This document shows, piece by piece, positions 1 through 11,003 of a stretch of 64,000 bases of DNA. The notes under the pieces were generated by a model, which was given only the letters and a program-made list of their open reading frames with translations, ran no database searches and was not told the origin of the DNA. This DNA is from Deinococcus arcticus (GTDB taxonomy: Bacteria; Deinococcota; Deinococci; Deinococcales; Deinococcaceae). A program made the translations under genes and the position numbers. Positions within the stretch are counted from its first letter, which is position 1. Each line of letters begins with the position of its first letter. The stretch covers positions 124,001 to 188,000 of the forward strand of contig NZ_PYSV01000004.1 of assembly GCF_003028415.1 (NCBI RefSeq), given 5' to 3'.

Positions 1-103
1 AAACCCATTGGCTGACGTGGCGTTGACAATTTCGTAAGAATTCAGGGGAGAAGATGCGTCTCGGAACCCCTGTGGAACCGCTGCCAGCCGCGTGGCTGAT
101 TCC

Positions 104-129
104 TCCTCCAGGCCAGATGCCTGGAGGGG
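104..129 (+). promoter_or_regulatory. Leader hairpin upstream of sugar-binding protein gene
   Basis: A perfect 9-bp stem (105-113 with 119-127, arm CCTCCAGGC) with a 5-nt loop, extendable by two pairs, lies 34 nt upstream of the next start codon. There is no T-run after it. A TTGACA hexamer at 23-28 could be a -35 box, but I see no convincing -10 at the right spacing. A regulatory role (leader structure or protein binding site) is inference. Confidence 0.3.
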
Positions 130-162
130 CGCGCCGTGTCCACCCGGGGGACGAGGAGCCCC

Positions 163-1347
163 ATGAACCGACTGCTGACCCTGAGCCTGCTGGCCCTGTC
201 CACCCCCGCTTCGGCCGCCACCCTGACGGTCTGGAGCCACTTCACTGACACCGCCGAGGTGGCGTGGCTGAAGGCCCAGACGGCCAGTTACACCCGCCTG
301 AGTGGCAATCAGGTCAAGATCGTGAATGTGCCGCTGGACAAGATGGCCGACCAGCTGATTGCCACTGCCAAGAAGGGCAAGGGCCCCGACCTGATCGTGA
401 CGCTGCCCCAGGACCGCTTTGGGCAGCTGGTCACGGCGGGCGTGCTGGAACCCATGGACGCCTACGTGGCGCGCCGGGGCGAGTTTGACCGCACCACCCT
501 GACCGCCCTGACGTACCGGGGCAAGCTGTACGGCCTGCCCATGTTCGCGGAGTCCGTGGCGCTGGTGTACAACAAGAAACTGGTGCCCGTGGCCCCCACC
601 AGCTGGAACGAATTTATCCGTGTGGCCCAGAAGAACACGGGCGGCGGAAAGTACGGCTTCCTGACCGACCTGAGCAACGCCTATATGCAGTACGGCCTGA
701 TCAGCGCCTACGGCGGCTACGTGTTCAAGAACAACAGCGGCACCCTGGACGTTGGGGACATCGGCCTGGCCAATGCCGGCGCCGCCCGCGCCCTGAGCCT
801 GATGAACGACCTGCGCTTCAAGTACAAGCTGGTGCCCGAAGGCATGACCGGCGACAAGGCCAAGGCCGCTTTCCTGAAGGGTGACGCCGCCATGATCGTG
901 ACCGGGCCCTGGGACATGGGCGACATCAAGAAGGCCGGCATCAACTACGGCATCACGGCCCTGCCCACCCCTCCCGGGGCCCCCAACCCCTGGAGCCCCT
1001 TTGTGGGCGTGCAGGGGATCGTGATGAACGCCTACAGCACCAACAAGGCGGCGGCCGCCGAATTCGCACGCGGCATGGTGACCGGCGTGGCGCAGCTCTC
1101 CTTTAATCAGGCTGGCGGGCGCATTCCGGTGAACGTGAACGTGCGGCGCAACCTCGCGGCCAACCCGATTGTGAATGGCTTCGGGCGCGTGATCACCACC
1201 GGCACGCCCATGCCCAACGTGGCGGAAATGGGTCAGGTCTGGACCCCCTGGAGCGAGGCCATTGCCGAGGGCGTCAAGAAACCCGGCGCCAACGCTTCGG
1301 CACTGCTGACCAAGGCCGTGCAGACCATGAAGAAGAACATCAAGTAA
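163..1347 (+). CDS. Sugar ABC transporter substrate-binding protein (MalE-like)
   Basis: Extracellular solute-binding protein family 1, 394 aa. It would capture a sugar (maltose/maltodextrin-type) outside the membrane and deliver it to an ABC permease. The N-terminus MNRLLTLSLLALSTPASAA is a typical signal peptide, and the body has the family 1 landmarks such as LTVWSHF near the mature N-terminus, the KKGKGPDLIV region and MIVTGPWDMGD in the middle. I use the ATG at 163, preceded by GAGGAG at 152-157, rather than the GTG at 136, because only the later start begins directly with the signal peptide. No permease genes follow; a strong hairpin ends the unit, so permease genes, if linked, lie to the left of the window. 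Exact substrate is not certain. Confidence 0.85.
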   Translation: MNRLLTLSLLALSTPASAATLTVWSHFTDTAEVAWLKAQTASYTRLSGNQVKIVNVPLDKMADQLIATAKKGKGPDLIVTLPQDRFGQLVTAGVLEPMDAYVARRGEFDRTTLTALTYRGKLYGLPMFAESVALVYNKKLVPVAPTSWNEFIRVAQKNTGGGKYGFLTDLSNAYMQYGLISAYGGYVFKNNSGTLDVGDIGLANAGAARALSLMNDLRFKYKLVPEGMTGDKAKAAFLKGDAAMIVTGPWDMGDIKKAGINYGITALPTPPGAPNPWSPFVGVQGIVMNAYSTNKAAAAEFARGMVTGVAQLSFNQAGGRIPVNVNVRRNLAANPIVNGFGRVITTGTPMPNVAEMGQVWTPWSEAIAEGVKKPGANASALLTKAVQTMKKNIK

Positions 1348-1360
1348 GCAGCGCATAGCG

Positions 1361-1396
1361 CAGGCGGCCCCTGGGACTGTTCACAGGGGCCGCCTG
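1361..1396 (+). terminator. Hairpin terminator after the sugar-binding protein gene
   Basis: Perfect 13-bp GC-rich inverted repeat, 1361-1373 (CAGGCGGCCCCTG) with 1384-1396, loop of 10 nt, starting 14 nt after the stop codon. No long T-run follows. Probably a strong, possibly factor-assisted, transcription end. Confidence 0.65.
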
Positions 1397-1507
1397 CTGT
1401 CCTGGGCCTGTTGCTCAGTGGCTCGCCCCTGCCCCATTCCAACAGTTCACAACAGCGCAGAAACGTGTCCATTCCCGGGGCGAGGCACTGTGTTCGCCGC
1501 TCGCTTC

Positions 1508-1686
1508 GCTCGGTTGAGCGGGGGCTTGGCAGCGAACGACTTAAGGACGTTGCACCTCACGTTACGACTTTGCAGGAGAGCACCGCAAAGTCTCCACTCC
1601 CGGTGCAACGTCCTTTTTTCGAGACTCGCTCTGCGGCGCAGCTGTTCCAGTCCGCTCGGTTGATCTCAAGATCAACAGCGAACGAC

Positions 1687-1689
<3 letters not shown>
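1508..1689. repeat. Nested inverted repeat between two 36-nt direct repeats
   Basis: The 340-bp gap 1348-1686 has no convincing gene. It holds two direct repeats, 1508-1543 and 1654-1689, that share both ends (GCTCGGTTGA and CAGCGAACGACTTA) at the same spacing but differ in the middle 12 nt; the second contains a perfect 8-bp hairpin. Between them is a perfect 14-bp inverted repeat (1543-1556 with 1602-1615, AAGGACGTTGCACC) enclosing an 8-bp inverted repeat (1566-1573 with 1585-1592), ending in a T-run at 1614-1619. The last three bases of the second direct repeat are the stop codon of the HAD gene. It looks like a small repetitive element or structured RNA; function unknown. Confidence 0.6.
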
Positions 1690-2343
<654 letters not shown>

Positions 2344-2429
2344 GGAGGCAGTGTAGAGGGCAGGTGCGTAAAGCGGACTTCACTTTCGGCGGACGCGCGC
2401 GCCCGGCAAAAGCCGCTACCCTCGGGGGT

Positions 2430-3038
<609 letters not shown>

Positions 3039-3041
3039 GTT

Positions 3042-3074
3042 GTGGGGGGATGGGCAAAGGAGCCCACCCCCCAC
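3042..3074. terminator. Hairpin between convergent DedA and MMPL genes
   Basis: Inverted repeat 3042-3055 with 3062-3074 (arm GTGGGGGG..GGGC against GCCCACCCCCCAC, one bulged base), 6-nt loop. It sits just after the DedA stop codon in the gap between two convergent genes and probably ends transcription in one or both directions. No U-tract. Confidence 0.45.
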
Positions 3075-3146
3075 GCGCCTTGCTGAGCGCCCCACCACTC
3101 CCCCCGTCCGTCTTTTCCTACAACCCACACCCCACGTTCCATACCC

Positions 3147-5369
3147 CTAATGCTCCAGCCGGATGCGCGGCAACCGCCGCTCCAGCCACGCGGGCAGCCA
3201 CCAGTTCCAGCGCCCGGCCAGCTTGAGAAACGCCGGGACCAGCACCAGGCGCACCAGGGTGGCGTCCAGCACCACGGCCACGGCCAGTCCCAGGCCAATG
3301 CTCTTGCTGGCGACCACACGGCCAAACACAAAGGCCGCAAAGACGATAAACATGATGATGGCCGCGCTGGTGATGATGCGGGCGGTGTGACCCACAGCCA
3401 GCACCACGGCCTCGTCGTTGCTGGCGCCGCGCAGGTGTTCTTCCTGCACCCGGGAAAGCAGGAAGATCTCGTAGTCCATGCTCAGGCCGAACATCACGGC
3501 AAACAGCAGCACTGGCAGGCTGGCGTCCAGCACGCCCACATCGGCGGGAATGCCCAGGGGACCGGCCAGAACACCGTGCTGCACCACCAGGGTCACCACT
3601 CCGGCGGCGGCGGCCACCGTCAGGGCGTTCATCAGGATGCTTTTGAGGGGAATGAGCAGGCTGCGAAAGGCCACCATCAGCAGCAGGAAGGTGCCTGCAA
3701 ACACGGCGGCAATCACGGCCGGCAGCGCCCCGGTGATGGCCCGGCTGAATTCCTCGCCGCCAATGGGGGCCCCGCCCAGCAGGTACGGGTACCCGCTGGC
3801 CTGCAGGGTCTGGCGCAGCTGCCGCTCGAAGGAGGGAATCTCGGCGGCAGGCAGGTTACGCCCGGGCACCACAGTCACGCGCAGCAGGGTGCGGTCCTCA
3901 CTGAACGAGCGCCGCGTGAGCACGCTCAGGGCCGCCAGTCCCCCTGAGTCGTTGCCGCCTGCGCTGGCCAGATCGGCGGGGGTTACAAAGGGGCTCAGCA
4001 CGCCCTTCACCCCGGGCAGGGCCCGCAGCTTCTCGACCAGCGCCTGAAACCTCGCGCGGTCTTCGGGGCCGTAGCGCTGGCCCTGCAGATCCAGCACCAC
4101 CTCGAACTGGCTGAGCAGGCCGCCGGCCCCCAGGGCTTCCACGTCTTTCAGGGCGTCGCGGCTTTCCACGCCCGGGCTCAGGCCCCAGGCCCCCGCGTAG
4201 CCGGTGCGCATGGTCAGGGCCGGGGCGGCCAGCAGCAGCAGCAGCGCCGACGACCCCAGCACCGCTGCCCAGGGCCGGGCCGTGACCCGCCGGGCAAACG
4301 CGGTCCAGGCCGCCGACGCCGCACCACTCTGGGCCCAGGTGAACTTGAGGATGCGCGGACTGTTCACCCGTTCGCCCAGCAGGGCCAGCAGGGCAGGCAG
4401 CACCGTCAGGCTGGCCAGCACCGTCAGCAGCACCGCCAGCACCCCCCCAATGCCAATGGAGCGCACAAAGGCGATGGGCGGCAGAATCAGCCCCGCCATG
4501 GCAATCGCCACCGTCAGGCCGCTAAAGGCCACGCTGCGCCCGGCGGTCTGCACCGTGCGTTCGGCGGCGCGCCGGGGGTCAGGGTCGCGGCGCAATTCCT
4601 CGCGGAAGCGGTTGACCATCAGCAGGGCGTAATCAATGCCCGCGCCCAGGCCCAGCATGGTAATCACGCTCTGGGCAAAGGTACTCACCTGCATCACATG
4701 GGTCAGGCCGTACAGGGTGGCCATCGCCACGCTGATGCTCAGCAGCCCCACCGCCAGCGGCAGCGCCGTGGCCACCAGCGCGCCGAAGACCAGCAGCAGC
4801 AGCCCGGCAATCAGCGGCAGGGCGGTCAGTTCACTGCGCTTGGTGTCCTGCTCGGCAAAGAAGGTGAAGTCGTCGGCAATGGCCTGCCCCCCGGTCACCC
4901 GCACGTCCAGCGCCGCGCTGTCCACACCTGCTGCGTAGGCCCGCACCCGCGCCAGGGTTTCGGTGGCGCCGTCTTCCAGCGGAATCTGGGCCAGCGTCAG
5001 GGCCAGGGTGCCGCCCGCGTCCTGGGTGGGCAGCGGGCCACCGGCCTGGGCGGGCACCACGCGGCTGACGCCCTCCACCGCCCGGAGCCCCTCGACCAAC
5101 CGCTCGTAGGCGGCGCGCCCTGCCGGCGTGCCCAGGGGCGGCTGGCTGCGGGTGACCAGAATCGCCGTATTCGTGTCGCGCTCTCCAAAACGGTCGCGCA
5201 GCAGGGCAGTCACGCGCGTGGCCTCGGCGTCGGTCAGGCCGCCCGCCGGATCGGCGTTCAGGGCGGCCGGCGCGCGGGCCGCAAACGGCAGGCTCAGCAG
5301 CGCGGCCAGCCCCCACGCCAGCAGGGTCAGCCACGGATGCCGCGACACCACACGCCCCAGGGTCATCAT
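3147..5369 (-). CDS. MMPL/RND family membrane transporter
   Basis: 740 aa inner-membrane exporter of the MMPL branch of the RND superfamily. Two copies of the unit are visible: an N-terminal transmembrane helix ([19 protein letters not shown]), a large extracytoplasmic domain, then a bundle of helices including [19 protein letters not shown] with the intramembrane Asp-Tyr pair of proton-coupled RND transporters; the second bundle has the matching [19 protein letters not shown]. Length fits the family. Likely exports a lipid or hydrophobic compound using the proton gradient; substrate not inferable. The next in-frame ATG (5366) is an equally possible start. Upstream is an intergenic region shared with the HTH gene. 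Confidence 0.85.
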   Translation of the reverse strand: MMTLGRVVSRHPWLTLLAWGLAALLSLPFAARAPAALNADPAGGLTDAEATRVTALLRDRFGERDTNTAILVTRSQPPLGTPAGRAAYERLVEGLRAVEGVSRVVPAQAGGPLPTQDAGGTLALTLAQIPLEDGATETLARVRAYAAGVDSAALDVRVTGGQAIADDFTFFAEQDTKRSELTALPLIAGLLLLVFGALVATALPLAVGLLSISVAMATLYGLTHVMQVSTFAQSVITMLGLGAGIDYALLMVNRFREELRRDPDPRRAAERTVQTAGRSVAFSGLTVAIAMAGLILPPIAFVRSIGIGGVLAVLLTVLASLTVLPALLALLGERVNSPRILKFTWAQSGAASAAWTAFARRVTARPWAAVLGSSALLLLLAAPALTMRTGYAGAWGLSPGVESRDALKDVEALGAGGLLSQFEVVLDLQGQRYGPEDRARFQALVEKLRALPGVKGVLSPFVTPADLASAGGNDSGGLAALSVLTRRSFSEDRTLLRVTVVPGRNLPAAEIPSFERQLRQTLQASGYPYLLGGAPIGGEEFSRAITGALPAVIAAVFAGTFLLLMVAFRSLLIPLKSILMNALTVAAAAGVVTLVVQHGVLAGPLGIPADVGVLDASLPVLLFAVMFGLSMDYEIFLLSRVQEEHLRGASNDEAVVLAVGHTARIITSAAIIMFIVFAAFVFGRVVASKSIGLGLAVAVVLDATLVRLVLVPAFLKLAGRWNWWLPAWLERRLPRIRLEH

Positions 5370-5430
5370 GCCCGGAGTAGACCACGGCCCCCCGGTTCCC
5401 CGACTTCACCCGGGCTTACAGAAGCAACTG

Positions 5431-5480
5431 CCATCAACCAACACTATCTATTGACAGTTGATGGAATTTGACGCAAGATA
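5431..5480 (+). promoter_or_regulatory. Candidate promoter with CCATCAAC/GTTGATGG inverted repeat
   Basis: A TTGACA -35 box at 5451-5456 and a weak -10 (AAGATA, 5475-5480, spacing 18) precede the HTH gene. The -35 box lies inside an inverted repeat CCATCAAC (5431-5438) / GTTGATGG (5457-5464), separated by 18 nt. An autoregulatory operator for the neighbouring HTH protein is a reasonable guess, not shown. Confidence 0.4.
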
Positions 5481-5513
5481 GCCTCACCTGAAAGGAGGTG
5501 GCAGAATCACGGC

Positions 5514-5891
5514 ATGACCACGGACGAGGTATTGACGCTCGAAGAACTCGCCGCCTTTCTCAAGGTGAGCGAAACGACGGCCTACGCGCTGGTGCGCGGC
5601 GGCGAGGTGCCCGGGCGCAAGGTCGGGCGGGAATGGCGCTTTCTGAAAGCGCGCGTGGTGGACTGGCTGATGCGGGCCGGCACCGAGGGAGACGACATGG
5701 ACAAGACGGGTTTTGTGCAGCGCGACGAGTTGGGCGGCGAGTTCAAGCAGGAGGGTGGGCAGGAATATGTGGCGCTGTGGCTGCCCATCACCCGTGAGGA
5801 GAAGGCTGCGCAACTGGATAAGGCGGCGCGCGAGGGCGTGAATGTCAGCGAACTGGTGGCCAACTACCTGCGCGAGTGGGTCCGGGCGTAA
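5514..5891 (+). CDS. Helix-turn-helix (excisionase/MerR-like) DNA-binding protein
   Basis: 125 aa. The N-terminal ~55 residues form an excisionase-type winged helix: LTLEELAAFLKVSETTAYAL (helix-turn-helix), then GGEVPGRKVGREWRFLKARVVDWL, the typical wing and last helix of this family. The C-terminal half (EYVALWLPITREEKAAQLDKAAREGVNVSELVANYLREWV) looks like a separate small domain resembling ribbon-helix-helix-like dimerisation regions. A long Shine-Dalgarno AGGAGGTG (5493-5500) lies about 13 nt before the ATG. No phage integrase or att site is nearby, so it is more likely a transcription regulator than a phage excisionase. Its target is unknown. Confidence 0.7.
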   Translation: MTTDEVLTLEELAAFLKVSETTAYALVRGGEVPGRKVGREWRFLKARVVDWLMRAGTEGDDMDKTGFVQRDELGGEFKQEGGQEYVALWLPITREEKAAQLDKAAREGVNVSELVANYLREWVRA

Positions 5892-5936
5892 GCAGAACGG
5901 GGGCAAGTGGGGGGGCAGAGCAGCGCCCGTGCCCCT

Positions 5937-6170
5937 CTACTTGCCCCTGGCGGCGGCCCGCTGACTGATGATGCTGCCCGTCAGCAGCAGCCCCCCGAGA
6001 AGGAGCAGGCTGGGCACCACGGCGAACCACAGCCCCATATCCTCCCCGGAGCCCATCGTGGCCGCCCAGATTCTGCCCAGGCCAAACAGCGCGCCCAGAC
6101 CACACACACCGCTCAGGATCAACAGCACGACCCAGAGGAAATAGGGCCGCTTCCGGCGGGGCCTGGGCAC
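5937..6170 (-). CDS. Small two-helix membrane protein
   Basis: 77 aa hypothetical protein. After a basic start (VPRPRRKRPYF) come two hydrophobic segments (YFLWVVLLILSGVCGLGALF and LWFAVVPSLLLLGGLLLTG), so an integral membrane protein with short loops is expected. I choose the GTG at 6170 because an AGGAG lies just 4 nt upstream, overlapping the stop codon of the kinase gene before it; the two genes are only 7 nt apart and almost surely co-transcribed and translationally coupled. No family recognised. Confidence 0.6.
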   Translation of the reverse strand: MPRPRRKRPYFLWVVLLILSGVCGLGALFGLGRIWAATMGSGEDMGLWFAVVPSLLLLGGLLLTGSIISQRAAARGK

Positions 6171-6177
6171 GTCGCTC

Positions 6178-6957
6178 CTAAAACAGCTCGTCCAGCAGCG
6201 TGTAATAGGCCAGTTTGCCCGCGTCCACCAGGGCGCGGCCATACAGGTCGAGAAACATGCCAGCGTAGACCTCGCCCAGGTCGGCCCGCACGCTGCGGTG
6301 CGCCAGGGCCAGGTCGGCGTGGCGGTCGGCAATGCCGGCGCGGCCCAGGTCAATCAGGCCCTCCACGTATTCCCCGCTGACGATCAGGTTGTCCAGGGTG
6401 GCGTCGCCGTGGGTCACCACCAGATCCTCGTGGGCGGGGCGGGTGCGGACTAGCTCATTGAACACGCTCACGGCGCTCCGGCCCTGGCGCTCCTCGTCAA
6501 AATCGCTCTCATCCACCTGCCCGGCCTGCACGCGCTCGCGGGCCAGGGGCAGCGTAACGGCCAGGGTGGCGGTGAACGGGCAGTCGCGCACCGGCAGGGC
6601 GTGCAGTTCGCGCAGGGCGCGTGCCAGCAGGCCCACCACCCGCTCCGGGTGCAGCAGGGCGTCGGGGTGGCTCATGGGAATGCCGCTCAGGCGCGCCATG
6701 GCCAGGTACTCGGCCTCCGGGGTCACCTCGAAACCCAGCACAGCGGGCACCGGCAGGCGCCCGGCAAACCAGCGCAGGCGTTCGCGCTCCTGCTGCAGGC
6801 TGGGGGCCCCCTGTCCCCGGGGCTGCACCTTGACCACGTGCCGCGTGGAGCGCCACACCTGCGCGCCGCTCTGGCCACCTTCCAGCCGCTCCCAGCGGGC
6901 AGCGGGCAGCACGCGCCGCAGGGCGTCGGGCAGAATCAGTCGGGCCTCACGCGTCAC
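6178..6957 (-). CDS. APH(3')-like aminoglycoside phosphotransferase family protein
   Basis: 259 aa kinase-fold protein of the aminoglycoside 3'-phosphotransferase type. It shows the N-terminal lobe with VVKVQPRG (ATP-binding Lys), the Brenner-like catalytic motif [12 protein letters not shown] and the metal-binding [16 protein letters not shown], matching the arrangement of true APH(3') enzymes. It could phosphorylate an aminoglycoside or another small hydroxyl compound; resistance is not proven. Start: GTG 6957 is 7 nt after TATGCT (6965-6970 on the minus strand), the leaderless pattern of this genome; an ATG at 6969 in frame overlaps that -10 and is less likely. Followed by a small membrane protein gene in the same unit. 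Confidence 0.75.
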   Translation of the reverse strand: MTREARLILPDALRRVLPAARWERLEGGQSGAQVWRSTRHVVKVQPRGQGAPSLQQERERLRWFAGRLPVPAVLGFEVTPEAEYLAMARLSGIPMSHPDALLHPERVVGLLARALRELHALPVRDCPFTATLAVTLPLARERVQAGQVDESDFDEERQGRSAVSVFNELVRTRPAHEDLVVTHGDATLDNLIVSGEYVEGLIDLGRAGIADRHADLALAHRSVRADLGEVYAGMFLDLYGRALVDAGKLAYYTLLDELF

Positions 6958-7114
6958 GGGGCCCAGCATAGCCGCCCCCACCGGCGCCGTGAACCGGGGC
7001 AGCCCGCGCCACTCCGCCCGCCCCCGGGCCCTTTGTGGGGCGCCAGCGCGCGCGCAGAGGCTCAGGCAAGCGTAAAGGCGCGCCGCACCCGCCCAGCGGC
7101 CCGGGCGCCGCATC

Positions 7115-7822
7115 ATGATCGGCGTGACCCGTTCCCCTGCCCCCGGCCCGGCCGCCTCGCCCCCCGCCGAGCCCTCCAAACGCGAGTGGTTCAGTGAGGT
7201 GATTGGCCGCACCCGCTTCGTGGTGCTGATTGCCGTGATTGCGGTGCTGCTGGTGTCGTTCAGCCTCTTTCTACAGGGCACGCTGCTGGCGCTGCAGACC
7301 ATCTGGGAATCGTGGCGCGACACCTTCTCTGAGGGCATTGCCAGCCAGAAGGGCGAGCTGGCCGTGGAATTCCTGGAAATCGTGAGCACCATGCTCAAGG
7401 CCGTGGTGTTCTACCTGATTGGCGTGGGGCTGTATTCGCTGTTCATCACGCCCCTGAACCTCACCTCGGCGCTGGGGGTCGAGAGTCTGGCCGACCTGGA
7501 ACAGAAGGTCGTGTCGGTGATTATCGTGATTCTGGGCGTGACCTTCCTGGAACACTTCGTGCGCTGGGAAAAGCCGCTGGACACGCTGTATTTTGCCGGG
7601 TCCCTGGCGCTGGCCGGCGGAGCACTGGTGTTCTTTCAGCGCGTTCACCGGGGCACAGGCGGCGACCTGGAACAGCCCGAATCCAAGCTGCGCGCCCGCC
7701 AGGAACTGTTCGAGTACCACACCGAGCAGCGCCACATTGAAGACCGCGACGTGGAACTGGCCGAAGCCGCCACCCAGGCCAAGCTGGAAGGCAAGGCCGA
7801 CGCGCAGGAAGGCAGCGGGTAA
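7115..7822 (+). CDS. YqhA/UPF0114 family membrane protein
   Basis: 235 aa membrane protein. Four hydrophobic stretches can be seen ([20 protein letters not shown], the [13 protein letters not shown] segment, [18 protein letters not shown] and [18 protein letters not shown]), separated by polar loops including the conserved [14 protein letters not shown] stretch typical of UPF0114/YqhA. The acidic, charged C-terminal 55 residues ([20 protein letters not shown] onward) form a likely cytoplasmic helix. Function of the family is not established. The gene stands alone; the start could also be the GTG nine bases downstream. Confidence 0.7.
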   Translation: MIGVTRSPAPGPAASPPAEPSKREWFSEVIGRTRFVVLIAVIAVLLVSFSLFLQGTLLALQTIWESWRDTFSEGIASQKGELAVEFLEIVSTMLKAVVFYLIGVGLYSLFITPLNLTSALGVESLADLEQKVVSVIIVILGVTFLEHFVRWEKPLDTLYFAGSLALAGGALVFFQRVHRGTGGDLEQPESKLRARQELFEYHTEQRHIEDRDVELAEAATQAKLEGKADAQEGSG

Positions 7823-8016
7823 GAAGGGCTGTGGGATGTGGGGTGCAGGAAGAGCAAGAGGAGGGGAAAGATCGGAGCAGCTGCGGGCACGGTTTGAGCC
7901 CTGAAAAGGCAAAGGGCCTTCTGGCACCATGAACGCCTGAAGCCTTCCCCGGTCCCCCGCCGTTCCCACATCCGACCACCCACACCCCACAACCCCTTGC
8001 GCGTACACTGGGCAGA

Positions 8017-8907
8017 ATGAGGGTTGGTCTGCTTGAATCTCGCGCCGCGCGGCTTCCTGGTTACTGGGCGGCGTATTTAAAAGAACTGGGCGCCCAGCCC
8101 GTGAAGCCCGCCCTGGACGACGCCCGGGCCCTGGCGCTGGGGCGGCAGAGCCTGCCTGGCGAACCGGTGACGGTGCAGCTGGCGCTGGGGCGCATCCTGG
8201 CGCTGCCGAAGGTGGATCTGGCGCTGCTGCCGCAGTGGGCCTGGGTCAGCGGCGACAGCTGGAGCGAGGCGCTGCCCGAACTGCTGTCGCGGCGCATCAG
8301 CGGGCTGCCCACGCTGCTCTCGGTGCCGGACCAGCCGGATACCCTGGAAAGCGCCGCCGCCGAGATTGGCATGCGGGTGGCGCAGAACGCCGGGCAGGTG
8401 CGCCGGGCCCTGGAAAAGGTGCAGCCGCTGGCCAGCGACCCGCGCGCCGCACCCCCGGCGCTCAGCCGCGCCAGCCGGGTGACTGCGGCTGTGATTGGCC
8501 CGCGCGCCCTGCTGGGCGAGCCGCAGCTGCTCTGGCCGCTGCGCACGGCGCTGGACGCGGCGGAATTGCACGCGGTGTACAGCCATGAGCTGTCGGTGCC
8601 CGAGGTCCTCAGGCGCGCTGAACGCCTGCCCGAGGGCGAGCGCTCGGCTCCGGGCGACCTGGAACTGTTTGGGGCCACCTCGCTGCTGGGGGGTAAGGGG
8701 GCCGTGCGGGGCTTTGTGTTCGTGGCGCCGGCGCGCGACGGCGCAGCCCAGGCCGCCGCCGCGCGCCTGGCGGCGGCCCAGCACAAGCCCACGCTGCTGC
8801 TGACCCTGGATGACCCCGAGGGGGCCAGCTTTCCCGAACTAACCGCCTTCCGTGAGCGCCTGACGCTGGGAGCCCACGCGCGCCCCACGGACCCGGAGGC
8901 CCCATGA
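8017..8907 (+). CDS. Protein related to 2-hydroxyacyl-CoA dehydratase/activase domain (DUF2229-like)
   Basis: 296 aa, not confidently identified. The N-terminal [20 protein letters not shown] followed by LKELGAQ, and the stretch ending [11 protein letters not shown], resemble the domain that accompanies acyl-CoA dehydratase activases, but the cysteines that bind the iron-sulfur cluster in that family are absent, so an enzymatic role is doubtful. Start is strongly supported by TACACT (8004-8009) with a 7-nt spacer to ATG. It overlaps the next gene by 4 nt (ATGA), so the two are one operon with a small membrane protein. Confidence 0.55.
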   Translation: MRVGLLESRAARLPGYWAAYLKELGAQPVKPALDDARALALGRQSLPGEPVTVQLALGRILALPKVDLALLPQWAWVSGDSWSEALPELLSRRISGLPTLLSVPDQPDTLESAAAEIGMRVAQNAGQVRRALEKVQPLASDPRAAPPALSRASRVTAAVIGPRALLGEPQLLWPLRTALDAAELHAVYSHELSVPEVLRRAERLPEGERSAPGDLELFGATSLLGGKGAVRGFVFVAPARDGAAQAAAARLAAAQHKPTLLLTLDDPEGASFPELTAFRERLTLGAHARPTDPEAP

Positions 8908-9266
8908 CGCCCTGGCGCTGGCTGACCACGCCCGACCCCAGCCCCGGCTTCACCCCACCCAAGCTGCTGAAACTGCTGGTGCGTGTGCTGCTGTTCGCGG
9001 TGCTGGCCACCCTGCTGAGCAGCCTGCTGCAGCTCACGCCGCTGCGGCCCTACCTGAATACGTGGTGGGGCAGCCTGCTGTTCGTGCTGGCGCTGTATCT
9101 GCCCCTGTCGCGCTTTCTGAATGTGGACACCTTTGTGCCCCGGCGCCTGCAGGCCCGCGTGGACGCCCGCGCGGGTGAGCAGCGCCCCACCCGGACCCAG
9201 CGCCGCAAGGAACGCAACCGCTACGCGGGCGTGCGCAAAAGTGCGCCGCGTGGGGGGCGCCGGTAA
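8904..9266 (+). CDS. Small membrane protein, unknown function
   Basis: 120 aa. Two hydrophobic segments ([21 protein letters not shown] and [20 protein letters not shown]) are followed by a strongly basic tail ([20 protein letters not shown] and more Arg/Lys), which should face the cytoplasm and may contact nucleic acid or acidic lipids. Its ATG overlaps the stop of the preceding gene (ATGA, translational coupling). No family recognised. Confidence 0.65.
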   Translation: MTPWRWLTTPDPSPGFTPPKLLKLLVRVLLFAVLATLLSSLLQLTPLRPYLNTWWGSLLFVLALYLPLSRFLNVDTFVPRRLQARVDARAGEQRPTRTQRRKERNRYAGVRKSAPRGGRR

Positions 9267-9352
9267 CCCCGGACCCTGCCCATACCTTCAAGGCCCGGCC
9301 TGCGCGGGAATGGGCCAGCGAGTCGCTGTTCCGGCCAGCGGCGCAGGTCCTG

Positions 9353-10066
9353 GTGCCGCCGCTGGCCCGCTGGCGGGTGAACCCGCTGCATGTGGTGCTG
9401 CTGCATACCGCGCTGGCCCTGTACGCGGCGGAGCTGATCCGGCGCGGCGATCGGCTGGCCCCGGCGCTGCTGTTGCAAGTCAAGACGCTGCTGGATGGTC
9501 TGGATGGTCAGCTGGCGCGCGCCACCGGGCAGACCACCGCCACCGGCCGTTACCTGGACACCGAGATGGATCTCGTGGCCAATGCCGCGCTGAACGTGGC
9601 GATCGCCGGCCGGACGGGCTGGGCCCTGACCCTGCTGCAAAGCCTGATCCTGAGCGTGGATTACCTGTGGGAGCGCGAATACCGCGCCGCCAGGGGCCAG
9701 ATCTTCCGCGAGGCGCCTGCGCAGGCAGGCGACCACCCGCAGGTGCTGGCCCTGCTGGAAGCCGTCTACGCTGCCTACTTTGTGCCGCAGGAGCGCCTCC
9801 TGGCACGTCTGTTTGAAGCCCGGCTGCGCGGGGCCGCCGGAGGCACACCCACCCCGGCAGACCAACACGCCTACACGCCCCTGGGCGCCCTGACCCTCAG
9901 CGCCAATCTGGGGCTGGCCACCCAGCTGCTGGTGCTGGGGGCCTGCGTGCTGGCCGGGCGGCCCGGCTGGTACCACCGCAGCCTGGGCCTGCAGGCGGCG
10001 GCGCTGCTGGGCACGCAGCTGTGGCGCGAAGGCCGGGTACAGCGGCTCCGGGCGCGGCGGGCCTGA
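9353..10066 (+). CDS. CDP-alcohol phosphatidyltransferase family protein (start unclear)
   Basis: Membrane enzyme that joins a CDP-alcohol and a second alcohol in phospholipid synthesis. The full signature D-G-x2-A-R-x8-G-x3-D-x3-D is present as [12 protein letters not shown] then GRYLDTEMD, with five or so hydrophobic segments. 237 aa from the GTG at 9353. The reading frame stays open upstream to 9179, and the translation just upstream ([20 protein letters not shown]) resembles the usual N-terminal amphipathic helix of the family, but there is no ATG, GTG or TTG in that stretch. The annotated start is therefore a placeholder: a CTG or other rare start (for example 9326) or a truncated N-terminus is possible. 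Confidence 0.7.
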   Translation: MPPLARWRVNPLHVVLLHTALALYAAELIRRGDRLAPALLLQVKTLLDGLDGQLARATGQTTATGRYLDTEMDLVANAALNVAIAGRTGWALTLLQSLILSVDYLWEREYRAARGQIFREAPAQAGDHPQVLALLEAVYAAYFVPQERLLARLFEARLRGAAGGTPTPADQHAYTPLGALTLSANLGLATQLLVLGACVLAGRPGWYHRSLGLQAAALLGTQLWREGRVQRLRARRA

Positions 10067-10092
10067 GCGCCACCCCGCTGCCCGTGTCCCGC

Positions 10093-10734
<642 letters not shown>

Positions 10735-11003
10735 GGCCCCCGGGCCGCCCCCGGTGCCCGGCACTAGCCTCGCCCCCTGTGCATGGCGACAGGGTAGCGC
10801 GCGCGGCCTTGAGCGCCCCTTTACCTGCGCTCCATCCGCCTTCATTTGCCGGAGATTTCACAGCCCCGGGGGCCGGGGGGCCGCTACAGTCCGGCCCATC
10901 TCACTTCTTGCTGCGTGTGGCCGGGGCCCTCTGGGCCTGAACGGTCGCCGCGCGCCCAGTGTTCCGGTTCGGCCAGGGGTCGGCCCGGTGCCCGGAGGTT
11001 TTC

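Noticed and set aside
23..28. TTGACA as a promoter for the sugar-binding protein gene
   Set aside because: No -10 hexamer at 15-19 bp spacing; only noted in the leader entry.
136..162. GTG start for the sugar-binding protein
   Set aside because: Places nine polar residues before the signal peptide, and the ATG at 163 has the better ribosome-binding site.
5514..5891. Phage excisionase with a nearby integrated element
   Set aside because: No integrase, att-like direct repeats next to a tRNA, or other phage genes in the surrounding 10 kb.
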